A stretch of 64,000 nt of DNA. Origin: CAWDBV01 sp963800705. GTDB lineage: Bacteria > Actinomycetota > Thermoleophilia > Solirubrobacterales > 70-9. The stretch covers positions 248,001-312,000 of the forward strand of contig CAWDBV010000007.1 in NCBI GenBank assembly GCA_963800705.1, given 5' to 3'. The position numbers and the translations under genes were made by a program. This document shows, piece by piece, positions 37,000-45,231 of the stretch (positions are counted from its first letter, which is position 1; every line of letters begins with the position of its first letter). The notes under the pieces are model-generated. The model saw only the letters and a program-made list of their open reading frames with translations. It made no database searches and was not told where the DNA came from.

Positions 37000-38478
37000 A
37001 TGACGATCTACAGCAGCCCCGAGCCCGCGATCGAGATCCCCGATCTCAGCCTCAGCGAGTACGTGCTCGGCGGCGCTCTCGAACGCGGCACCAAGCCGGC
37101 GATCATCGACGGGCCGAGCGGCGAGGTCACCACCTACGCGGAGCTTGCGGCGAAAGTCGATGCGGTCGCGGCCGGGCTTCAGGACGAGGGGATCGGCAAG
37201 GGCGACGTGGTGGCGCTGATCGGCGCCAACAGCGCCGAGTGGGCGATCGCCTACCACGGCATCCTGCGCGCCGGCGGAGTCGTGACGCCGATCAACCCAT
37301 TGCTCACCGAGGACGAGGTCGGCAAGCAGCTCGGCGACTCGAAGGCGAAGAAGGTGATCAAGCCCGATGAGGTCGCCGCGATCGCCAAGCAGGGGGCGAC
37401 GCCGGAACCGGTCGAGGTCGACCCGGCGAGCGACCTCGCGATCCTCCCGTACTCGAGCGGCACAACCGGGGCGATGAAGGGCGTGATGCTCACCCACCGG
37501 AACCTGGTCGCCAACATCGAGCAGACTCTGCGGGCGACGCCGATCGAGTCCGATGACACCCTCGTCGGGGCGCTTCCGTTCTTCCACATCTACGGCCAGA
37601 CCGTGGTCCTCAACCTCGGTCTCAGCCGCGGCGCGACGATCGTGACGATGCCGCGCTTCGACCTCGACGGCCTGCTCGGGATCGTCGAGGACCACGCCGT
37701 CAGCTGGCTTCACATCGTGCCGCCGGTGGTGCTCGCCTTCTCCACCGCTCCCCAGGTCGAGGGGCGCGACTTCTCGAAGCTGAAGATGGTGATCTGCGGG
37801 GCCGCGCCGCTCGACGCCGAGCTCGCGAGCAAGGCCGAGGAGCGGATCGGGGCGCCGATCCGGCAGGGGTACGGGATGACCGAGCTCAGCCCGGTGAGCC
37901 ACAAGAGCCCGCTCGCGAAGGCCGCCGAGACGCCGCCGGGGAGCGTGGGCCCGCTGGTCGCGGACACCGAGGCGCGGCTCGTCGATCCCGACACCGGCGA
38001 GGACGCGGCCATCGGGGAGGAGGGGGAGCTCTGGGTCCGCGGGCCGCAGGTGATGACCGGCTACCTCGGCAACGACGAGGCGACGGCGGAGACGATCACC
38101 GATGACGGCTGGCTGCGGACCGGCGACATCGCCCGCATCGACGAGCAGGGCTACACCTACATCGTCGACCGGCTCAAGGAGCTGATCAAGTACAAGGCCT
38201 ACCAGGTGCCGCCGGCCGAGCTCGAGGCGGTGCTCGTCTCACACCCGAAGATCAAGGACGCCGGGGTGATCGGCGTTCCCCACACCGAAGGCGGCGAGGC
38301 TCCGAAGGCCTGCGTCGTCGCCGAAGACGGACTCGATCCCGACGAGGTGATGGCGTTCGTCTCCGAGCGCGTCGCGCCCTACAAGCGCGTCCGCGAGGTC
38401 GCCTTCGTCGAGGAGATCCCGAAATCGGCCTCGGGCAAGATCCTGCGCCGCGTTCTCCGCGACCAGCACGGCGGATAG
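37000..38478 (+). CDS. AMP-dependent acyl-CoA ligase, 4-coumarate-CoA ligase-like
   Basis: A 492-residue adenylating enzyme. The phosphate loop is YSSGTTGAMKGVML, the aromatic substrate pocket segment is QGYGMTELSP, the hinge is TGDIARIDEQGYTYIVDRLKELIKYKAYQVPP, and the C-terminal catalytic Lys is in SASGKILRR. It activates a carboxylic acid to a CoA thioester. The acid may be an aryl or medium-chain compound as in 4CL-like enzymes; the exact substrate is unknown. It starts seven bases after aconitase and is probably on the same transcript. Confidence 0.92.
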   Translation: MTIYSSPEPAIEIPDLSLSEYVLGGALERGTKPAIIDGPSGEVTTYAELAAKVDAVAAGLQDEGIGKGDVVALIGANSAEWAIAYHGILRAGGVVTPINPLLTEDEVGKQLGDSKAKKVIKPDEVAAIAKQGATPEPVEVDPASDLAILPYSSGTTGAMKGVMLTHRNLVANIEQTLRATPIESDDTLVGALPFFHIYGQTVVLNLGLSRGATIVTMPRFDLDGLLGIVEDHAVSWLHIVPPVVLAFSTAPQVEGRDFSKLKMVICGAAPLDAELASKAEERIGAPIRQGYGMTELSPVSHKSPLAKAAETPPGSVGPLVADTEARLVDPDTGEDAAIGEEGELWVRGPQVMTGYLGNDEATAETITDDGWLRTGDIARIDEQGYTYIVDRLKELIKYKAYQVPPAELEAVLVSHPKIKDAGVIGVPHTEGGEAPKACVVAEDGLDPDEVMAFVSERVAPYKRVREVAFVEEIPKSASGKILRRVLRDQHGG

Positions 38479-38499
38479 CGGCCTCCCGAGGTAAGTAGG

Positions 38500-38653
38500 T
38501 GGTGTGGTGGGGCCGCGGGAGGCAGGGGGTCCACACGGCCCGCACCACACCTGCGCGTCGGTAGCCAGGGAGGGATTTCCGACGCGTTCGTCCCCGGAGG
38601 CGGGACTAGCCCGGGGACGAGTTTTGAAAGCTTGCTGCGTGCATCCCTGCTGC
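38500..38653 (-). ncRNA. candidate small structured RNA (unassigned)
   Basis: A gene-free stretch between the acyl-CoA ligase and the DUF3817 gene with three strong hairpins: 38588-38597 with 38611-38620 (10 bp, perfect), 38554-38561 with 38579-38586 (8 bp), and 38501-38515 with 38536-38551 (about 15 bp). A near-consensus promoter reads into it on the minus strand. There is no ORF of credible composition. It does not match tRNA, SRP, 6S or riboswitch patterns I know. The boundaries are approximate and the strand is inferred from the promoter. Confidence 0.5.
38588..38626 (+). terminator. possible terminator after the acyl-CoA ligase gene
   Basis: A perfect 10-bp stem (TCGTCCCCGG with CCGGGGACGA), 13-base loop, followed by GTTTTG. 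It would end a plus-strand message about 110 bases after the acyl-CoA ligase stop. The same hairpin is part of the candidate minus-strand RNA, so its role is uncertain. Confidence 0.5.
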
Positions 38654-38659
38654 CCGACC

Positions 38660-38689
38660 ATTATTCACCTTTCGCCCCTCCGATGTCAA
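38660..38689 (-). promoter_or_regulatory. sigma70-like promoter reading into the candidate RNA
   Basis: On the minus strand a perfect -35 box TTGACA (38689-38684), an 18-base spacer, and a -10-like AATAAT (38665-38660). The start site would be near 38653. Such an AT-rich consensus promoter stands out in this GC-rich sequence. It lies just downstream of the DUF3817 stop and points away from that gene. Confidence 0.55.
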
Positions 38690-38697
38690 CTCCCTCG

Positions 38698-39018
38698 TCA
38701 AATTCCCTGATCTGGCGGGGAGATTCCCCACCCACGGCGCTCGATCAGGTGGATCCCGATCACGCTGCCGACAGGCCCCGCCGGGGTCAGGGTCGCCGCC
38801 AGCAGCGGATAGGGAGCCTCGCGGCGCAGGACCGCGGCCCAGATCAGCAGGCAGAGAAGGATGAACCCGATTCCGTGGCTGAGCCCGAAGATGAAGGTCT
38901 CGTGCTCGAAGCCGGGGGCGAGCCAGAAGAAGAGCAGCGCCGCGAACAGCGCCAGCTCGATCCACGAGGCCCACTTGGCGACCTCGAACAGCCGGCCGGG
39001 GACCGGACGCCGGACCAC
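38698..39018 (-). CDS. DUF3817-family small membrane protein
   Basis: A 106-residue membrane protein with about three TMs: WIELALFAALLFFWLA, SHGIGFILLCLLIWAAVL, and a weaker C-terminal segment with GPVGSVIGIHLIERRG. The GLSHGIGF motif is typical of DUF3817, a family of unknown function that is common in actinobacteria. The ATG at 39018 was used. The OGDH gene lies on the same strand, starting at 43440 and stopping at 39067, and reads toward it with a 48-base gap. Confidence 0.8.
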   Translation of the reverse strand: MVRRPVPGRLFEVAKWASWIELALFAALLFFWLAPGFEHETFIFGLSHGIGFILLCLLIWAAVLRREAPYPLLAATLTPAGPVGSVIGIHLIERRGWGISPPDQGI

Positions 39019-39066
39019 ATCTGAAGGTTTCGCCGACCCGGACGCGAAGTAGAGGAGTCGGCGTGT

Positions 39067-42000
39067 TCAGGCAGACGTCGCGCCCTGGCCAGGGGTGAGG
39101 GCGGTGAGCACGATCCGCTCCTGCTCGCGGGCGTGCGCGGCGGCGTAGCCCTCGCCCGGCGCCGCGCGCGGCGGGCGGCCGACGTATCGGAACTCGACTC
39201 CCTCTGGAAGCACGTCGGGCAGGCGCCGTGACATGACGCTCCAGGCGCCCATGTTGCGCGGCTCTTCCTGCGCCCAGACGACCTCCTTCAGGTTCGAGTA
39301 CTGGGAGAGCAGCTCGGCGATCTGGTCCTTGGCGAACGGATAGAGGAGCTCGACCCGCGCGATCGAAACGTTGGTCTGCTCGGCGCGCCTCTCGTTCGCG
39401 TCGATGTCGTAGTAGATCTTGCCGCTGCAGAGGACGAGCCGCTCGACCTGGTCGCGGCGCTCGCCGACGGTGGGGTCGTCCAGGACGAAGTTGAAACTCC
39501 CCGAGGACAGGTCCTCGAGCGTCGAGCCGGCGCGCGGCAGCCGCAGCAGCCCCTTCGGCGTGAAGACGACCATCGGCCGCGCCTTGGCGATCATCGCCTG
39601 GCGGCGCAGCAGGTGGAAGTACTGCGCGGCGGTGGTCGGGTTGGCGATCCGGATCGATCCCTCTGCGGCGAGTTGGATGAATCGCTCGATGCGGGCGCTC
39701 GAGTGCTCGGGGCCCGATCCCTCGTAGCCGTGCGGGAGCAGCAGGGTCAGCCTCGTCATCTGCCCCCACTTGGCCTCGGCGGAGGCGATGAAGCTGTCGA
39801 TGATCACCTGGGCCGAGTTGCCGAAGTCGCCGAACTGCGCCTCCCAGACCACGAGCGCGTCGGGGTCTGCGGACGAGTAGCCGTACTCGAAGCCGAGGCA
39901 CGCGGTCTCCGAGAGCGGGCTGTTGTAGAGCTCGAACGGCGCCTTTGCCTGCTCGAGGTGCTGGATCGGGGCGTAGCGGAGGCCGGTCTTCTCGTCGTGG
40001 AGGACGAGGTGGCGGTTGGAGAAGGTGCCACGCTCGGTGTCCTGCCCGGTCATCCGGATGTGCACGCCCTCGGAGAGCAGCGACGCGAAGGCAAGCGCCT
40101 CGCCGTGCCCGAACTCGATCCCACCCTCTTCGAGTGCGTCGGTGCGCCGCATCAGCGGCTTGCGGAGCTTGCGGTGGATGGTGAAGCTGTCGGGCACCCG
40201 GAGCAGCTCCTCGTTCAGGGTGCGGAGCGTCTTCTCCTCGACCGCGGTCTTCACCTCGGGCGAGGCGGTGCGGTCGAGCTCGCCGGTGCCGGTCCCGGTG
40301 CCGGTCGGGTCCTCGTACTCGCCGCTCTCGATCATCTCCTTCAGCGCCTTGTGACCCTCCGAGAGCTCCTGCTGGCGCTCGGCGCGCTTTGCCTCGACCT
40401 CTTCTGCGGTGACGATCCCTTCCTCGACCAGCTTCTGCGCGTAGAGCTCGGAGACCGGAGAGTGGTCCTTGATCTTCGCCGCCATCAGCGGCTGGGTGTA
40501 GGCGGGCTCGTCGGTCTCGTTGTGGCCGAAGCGCCGGTAGCCGATCACGTCGATGACCACGTCGCGCCCCCACCTCTGCCGGTAGCCCATCGCGAGCCGG
40601 GTCGCGGCGAGGCAGGCCTCGGGATCGTCGGCATTGACGTGCATGATCGGGACGTTGAAGCCCTTCGCCATGTCGGCGGCGTACGGGGTCGAGCGGGCTT
40701 CCTGGGGCTCGGTCGTGAAGCCGATCTGGTTGTTCTGGATGATGTGGATCGTGCCGCCGGTCGAATAGCCGGCGAGTGCCTGCAGGTTGAGCGTCTCGGC
40801 GACGACGCCCTGCGCTGGAAATGCGGCGTCGCCGTGGAGCAGGATCGGCAGCGCCGCGTTCGCGTCGTGCTCGATCTTCGGCCCCTCGATCTCGGTCTGC
40901 GCCGCGCGCGCGGCGCCGGTGACGACCGGGTCGGCGAACTCGAGGTGGCTCGGGTTCGGATAGAGCTGGACGTCGATCTCCTTGCCGTCCTCGGTCGCGA
41001 ACTTTCCGTCGTGGCCGTAGTGGTACTTGACGTCGCCGGTGCCGCCATGGGGAATCGCCGCCACCGCCTTCACCGCTTCGAGCGCCTTCGCCCCCTCGAA
41101 CTCGGCCATGATCGAGTCGACCGGGCGGCCGAGGTTGTGGGCGAGCACGCTGAGCCGGCCGCGGTGGGCCATCCCGAGCACCGCTTCGTCGGCCCCCTCG
41201 CTGTGCGCCATCTCGAACAGCTCGTCGAGCATCGGCACGACCGCGTCGAGGCCCTCGATCGAGAACATCTTCTGGCCGAGGTAGGCCTTCTCGAGATATC
41301 GCTCGAATCCGAAAACATCGATGAGCCGGAAGAGCAGCTGCTTCTTCTCCTCGGGCTCGAGCGGCTTGCGGTGCCAGCCGGTCTCGATCATCTCCCGCAG
41401 CCACATCCGCTGCTGGTGCGAGGAGAGGTGCTCGATCTGGTAGCCGATCGTGCCGCAGTAGGCATCGCGCATCCGCGGCAGCGCCTCGAGCAGGGTCTCG
41501 CCCTCGACCCCGATCCGGAGGATCTCGGCCGGGATCTGGCCCATCAGCTCCGGGGTCAGGTTGAGGTTCTCGGGCTGAATCGCCGGGTCGCCCTTCGGCT
41601 CGGCGCCGAGCGGGTCGAGGCGGGCGGCGAGGTGCCCGTGGGTGCGATAGCCCTTGAGCAGCGAGGTCGCGGCCTGCACCCCCTGCAGCAGCTCGGTGTC
41701 CGGCTTCGCGGGAGCACCGGCGGGGGCGGCGGCGGGTGCCGCGCCGGGCGCGGAGAGCGGCGGCGCCGATGCGGAGGCCGGATGGGCGGCCGTCGCGACG
41801 CCGGGGTCGAGCCCGAGGTCGCTGGCGACGCCTTCGTAGAAGTTGTCCTCGCCCTGCAGCAGCTCCTCGATCCTGCGCAGGAACGATCCCGACTCCGCTC
41901 CCTGGATGACGCGGTGGTCGTAGGTCGAGGTCATCGTCATCACCTTGGAAATGCCGAGCGCCTTGACCTTGTCCTCGGGGGCGTGCGCCCACTCGACCGG

Positions 42001-43440
42001 ATAGGCAAGCGAGCCGCAGGCGACGATCGTGCCCTGGCCGGTCATCAGCCGCGGCACCGAGGCGATCGTGCCGATCCCGCCCGGGTTGGTGAGCGTGATG
42101 TTGGTGCCCTGGAAGTCGTCCGCGGTGAGCTTGTTCTCGCGCGTCTTCGTGATCAGGTCCTCGTAGTAGGCGTGGAAGCCGGCGAAGTCGAGCGAGTCGG
42201 AGTTCTTGATGCAGGGGACCATCAGGCTGCGACCGCCCTTGCGCTCGACGTCGACCGCGATCCCGAGCCCGATCCCCTCCGGGTCGACGGCGTGCGGCTT
42301 GCCGTCGCGCTCCTCGAAGGCGCGGCCCATGACCGGCCACTCGCTCCCCGCCTTGACGATCGCCCAGGCGATCAGGTGGGTGAAGGAGATCTTCATGCCG
42401 CGCTCCGAAAGCACTCCGTTGAGCGCCTTGCGCTTCGCGTCGAGCGTGTCGACGGCGAGCGTCCGGAACGAGGTCGCGGTCGGGATCGAGCGGCTCTCGT
42501 TCATCAGCTGCGCAAGCGTCGCCGCGGGCCCGCGGAGCGGCGTCGCCTTGCCCTCGACCACGGTCCCCGAGCTCGCGCCGTCCGTGGCGGCGCCGCCCTT
42601 GCCGTCGCCTGCCGCAAGCACGTCGGCCTTCGTCACCTTGCCGCCTGCCCCGCTGCCCTTGACCGAGCCGAGATCGACGCCGTTCGCTGCCGCGATCCGC
42701 TTCGCGACCGGGGTGGCCCTCGCGCCATCGGCACCATCGGTCGGGGCCGCCGCGGCGGCCGGAGCCCCTGCTGAGGGCTGCTCGGCGGGCTTGGCGCCGT
42801 CGCCGTCGCCTGAGGGCGGCGGCGCCGCCCCTGAAGTCATCTCGGCGAGCACCGAACCGACCTGAACGGTCTCGTCGGGCTGGGCGAGGATCTTGGCGAT
42901 CGTTCCCGAGGCGGGCGCCGGTACCTCGGCGTCGACCTTGTCGGTCGAGACCTCGACAACGGTCTGGCCCTCCTCGACGGTGTCACCCTCGGCGACGTGC
43001 CACTCGAGCACGGTGCCCTCGGTCACCGACTCGCCCATCTCGGGCATCTTGATCTCGACCGTCGCGCCCGCGTCGGCGGTGTCGGCTGCGGGCTGCTCCT
43101 CGGGCGGGGGAGGCTCGTCGGCGGGCTGGACCTCGCCGTTGCCCGACGTACCGGATGCGGCCTCGCCGCCGCCGCTGTCGGGGGCGGCGCCGGTCGTGTC
43201 GAGCTCGGCGAGCGGCTTGCCGACCGCGATCTCCTCGTCGACCTGGGCGATGATCTTGGTGATCGTTCCGGCGGCGGGTGCCGGGACCTCGGCGTCGACC
43301 TTGTCGGTCGAGACCTCGACCAGGGTCTGCCCCTCCTCCACCGCCTCCCCTTCGGAGACATGCCACTCGAGCACGGTGCCTTCGGTCACCGACTCGCCCA
43401 TCTCGGGCATCAACACCTCGACCGTTGCTGTGGTCGCCAT
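39067..43440 (-). CDS. kgd: multifunctional 2-oxoglutarate dehydrogenase (lipoyl-lipoyl-E2-E1 fusion)
   Basis: A 1457-residue protein. Two lipoyl domains lie at residues about 5-82 and 126-203, each with the lipoylated Lys in STDKVDAE (Lys47 and Lys168), joined by Pro/Ala-rich linkers. A peripheral subunit-binding domain follows (ATPVAKRIAAANGVDL, about 240-275), then the acyltransferase (SFTHLIAWAIVKA, STYDHRVIQGAESG), then E1 from about residue 600 with GMAHRGRLSVLAHNLGRP and the TPP motif GDAAFPAQGVVAE...QNNQIGF. Mycobacterial Kgd has the E2-E1 part without lipoyl domains. This protein could therefore carry out all but the E3 step of 2-oxoglutarate to succinyl-CoA conversion. No lipoamide dehydrogenase gene is in the window. 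Confidence 0.93.
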   Translation of the reverse strand: MATTATVEVLMPEMGESVTEGTVLEWHVSEGEAVEEGQTLVEVSTDKVDAEVPAPAAGTITKIIAQVDEEIAVGKPLAELDTTGAAPDSGGGEAASGTSGNGEVQPADEPPPPEEQPAADTADAGATVEIKMPEMGESVTEGTVLEWHVAEGDTVEEGQTVVEVSTDKVDAEVPAPASGTIAKILAQPDETVQVGSVLAEMTSGAAPPPSGDGDGAKPAEQPSAGAPAAAAAPTDGADGARATPVAKRIAAANGVDLGSVKGSGAGGKVTKADVLAAGDGKGGAATDGASSGTVVEGKATPLRGPAATLAQLMNESRSIPTATSFRTLAVDTLDAKRKALNGVLSERGMKISFTHLIAWAIVKAGSEWPVMGRAFEERDGKPHAVDPEGIGLGIAVDVERKGGRSLMVPCIKNSDSLDFAGFHAYYEDLITKTRENKLTADDFQGTNITLTNPGGIGTIASVPRLMTGQGTIVACGSLAYPVEWAHAPEDKVKALGISKVMTMTSTYDHRVIQGAESGSFLRRIEELLQGEDNFYEGVASDLGLDPGVATAAHPASASAPPLSAPGAAPAAAPAGAPAKPDTELLQGVQAATSLLKGYRTHGHLAARLDPLGAEPKGDPAIQPENLNLTPELMGQIPAEILRIGVEGETLLEALPRMRDAYCGTIGYQIEHLSSHQQRMWLREMIETGWHRKPLEPEEKKQLLFRLIDVFGFERYLEKAYLGQKMFSIEGLDAVVPMLDELFEMAHSEGADEAVLGMAHRGRLSVLAHNLGRPVDSIMAEFEGAKALEAVKAVAAIPHGGTGDVKYHYGHDGKFATEDGKEIDVQLYPNPSHLEFADPVVTGAARAAQTEIEGPKIEHDANAALPILLHGDAAFPAQGVVAETLNLQALAGYSTGGTIHIIQNNQIGFTTEPQEARSTPYAADMAKGFNVPIMHVNADDPEACLAATRLAMGYRQRWGRDVVIDVIGYRRFGHNETDEPAYTQPLMAAKIKDHSPVSELYAQKLVEEGIVTAEEVEAKRAERQQELSEGHKALKEMIESGEYEDPTGTGTGTGELDRTASPEVKTAVEEKTLRTLNEELLRVPDSFTIHRKLRKPLMRRTDALEEGGIEFGHGEALAFASLLSEGVHIRMTGQDTERGTFSNRHLVLHDEKTGLRYAPIQHLEQAKAPFELYNSPLSETACLGFEYGYSSADPDALVVWEAQFGDFGNSAQVIIDSFIASAEAKWGQMTRLTLLLPHGYEGSGPEHSSARIERFIQLAAEGSIRIANPTTAAQYFHLLRRQAMIAKARPMVVFTPKGLLRLPRAGSTLEDLSSGSFNFVLDDPTVGERRDQVERLVLCSGKIYYDIDANERRAEQTNVSIARVELLYPFAKDQIAELLSQYSNLKEVVWAQEEPRNMGAWSVMSRRLPDVLPEGVEFRYVGRPPRAAPGEGYAAAHAREQERIVLTALTPGQGATSA

Positions 43441-43501
43441 CTCCTTGCTCTAACTCTACGAGACCGCGCGAGTCGCGGCCGGGAAGAATCGCGCAGCCGG
43501 C

Positions 43502-44924
43502 TCAGTCGGCGTGGATGAGATGAGAGCGGAAGCGGTCGAGCGCGTACTCGCGGGCGGCGATCAGGTCGACGATCGGAGCGGGATAGTCCTCCCCGATCAT
43601 GCAGCGCGAGCGCTCCTGGACCTCGGGAGGGGCTTGCCAGGGCTCGGCGATGTACTCGTCGGGGAACTCGGCGAGCTCTGGCAGCCACTTGCGCACGTAG
43701 ACGCCGTCGGGGTCGAATCGGTTGTGGTGGCGGACGGGGTTGAAGGCGCGCAGCTCGGGGAGGGGGTCGGCGCCGAGAGAGGCCGCCCACTGCCAGTTGC
43801 CGTTGTTCGAGGCCTCGTCGCCGTCGATCAGGTGGCGCATGAAGTGCGCCTCGCCCTCGCGCCAATCGCAGAGCAGGTGCTTGCTCAGGAACGCCGCCGC
43901 GATCTTGCGGACCCGGTTGTGCATCCAGCCCTCGGCGATCAGCTGCCGCATCCCGGCGTCCACCAGCGGAAGCCCCGTCTCGCCGCGCTTCCAGGCCTCG
44001 AGCGAGACGTGGTCGCGGCTCCAGCGGAAGTCGCGCAGCCTGCGCTCGTGCCCTTTCCGCACCCCCTCGGGGAAGTGGTGGGTGAGGTGGAGCATGAAGT
44101 CGCGCCAGGCGAGCTGGCGGCGGAGCTCGGAGCGGCCCGGAGCCGCGGCGCGCGGTCAGCCGCTCCTCGAAGGCGCGCGCGGAGATGCAGCCGAAGTGGA
44201 GCGCCGCCGAGAGCCGCGAGGTCCAGTCGAGGTCGGGGCGGTCGCGGGCCTCGTCGTAGGTGTTTGTGCGCTTCATGTAGCCGTCGAGGCGCGCCCGGGA
44301 CGCCTTCTCGCCGGCGGCGGCCTCGGTCGAGATCCGCTTCGCCTCGTCGTCGATCGCGAGCTGGGCTTCGGAGGGAACCTTGCTCGACGGGAGCGAGTCC
44401 GGGGTCCGCAGGAGCTGGGGCACGAGCTCGAGCGGGCGCCGCGGCGCCTCGCGCCAGGCGCGGTAGAAGGGATCGAAGAGCCGGAACGGATTTCCCTTGG
44501 CGCTCTTCAGCTCGCCGACCTCGGTGCAGGTGATGCCGCAGTGGGAGACGAACGCGATCCCCTGTCCGGTCAGGGCCTCGCCGACCCGCCGGTCCCGGGC
44601 TCGCCCGTGGACGGTGTGCTCCTCGTTCACGTGCACCGCGCTCGCCCCGATCTCCTTTGCGAGCTCGGGAATCACCTCCGCCGCGTTGCCGTCGTGGAAC
44701 ACGATCCGCCCGCCGAGCTCGCGGACGGCGGCCTCGAGCTCGGTCAGCGAGCTGAGCAGATAGGCGTTGCGGGCTGGGCAGGCGTGCGGGCCGCGGGTCA
44801 GCCCGCGTTCGAAGCAGAAGCAGACGAGAACGGCGTCATGGCGCTTCGCCCCCTCCGCCAGCGCCGGATTGTCGGCCAGCCGCAGGTCCCTGCGCAGCCA
44901 GACCAGCCCGACGTTGTCGCTCAA
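43502..44924 (-). pseudogene. phr: deoxyribodipyrimidine photolyase, single frameshift
   Basis: A CryI-class photolyase that repairs cyclobutane pyrimidine dimers with light. The N-terminal half reads VGLVWLRRDLRLADN through LSAALHFGCISARAFEERLTA in one frame. The C-terminal half, from about LAWRDFMLHLTHHFP with MHNRVRKIAAAFLSKHLL and DGDEASNNGNWQWAAS in the FAD/DNA-binding domain, is in another frame. The switch is near 44143-44155 in a GCGCGCCGCGG tract and needs one base removed. Neither half is interrupted otherwise, so a sequencing or assembly indel is as likely as real inactivation. The start is TTG 44924, overlapping the previous stop. Confidence 0.85.
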
Positions 44925-45208
44925 TCGATGCGGGCCACGAGGTCGACGCGGTTGGACCGGGTATCGAGGACGTCGCGGCGCATGAAGGTGCGCGCCTCGT
45001 CGGTGTGATCGCAGAACGGGCAGACGAGCTCGTCGAGTGCGGGGAGCGCCGCCTCGAGCGAGATCGGGAGCTCGCACGAAGGGCAGATCATCGAGCCGCT
45101 CGCGAGCGTCGAGGCCGCGCTCGCCGGGCGGATCTCGGGGAGCTCCATGCCGTCGCGTCGCTGCCGCTCTTCGCGACGGTGCTCAAAGGGGTCGAGGTGA
45201 AGCGCCAC
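44921..45208 (-). CDS. small zinc-ribbon-like hypothetical protein
   Basis: A 95-residue protein with two CPxC-type knuckles, ICPSCEL and VCPFCDH, separated by about 22 residues, which probably bind one zinc. The N-terminal 35 residues are charged and low in structure, and the ATG of MELPEIRPA is a possible later start. The C-terminus (FMRRDVLDTRSNRVDLVARID) is well formed. Its stop overlaps the photolyase start in TTGA, so the two are coupled. Function unknown. Confidence 0.65.
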   Translation of the reverse strand: MALHLDPFEHRREERQRRDGMELPEIRPASAASTLASGSMICPSCELPISLEAALPALDELVCPFCDHTDEARTFMRRDVLDTRSNRVDLVARID

Positions 45209-45231
45209 GGGTCAGAGTGTAGATTCCTCGC

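Noticed and set aside
38606..42340. 1244-residue minus-strand ORF in another frame of OGDH
   Set aside because: Arg/Ala-rich shadow in the wrong frame of a gene with clear domain motifs.
39613..42774. 1053-residue plus-strand ORF over the OGDH gene
   Set aside because: It is the antisense shadow of a certain gene. Its composition is Leu/Arg/Val/Gly repeats without motifs.
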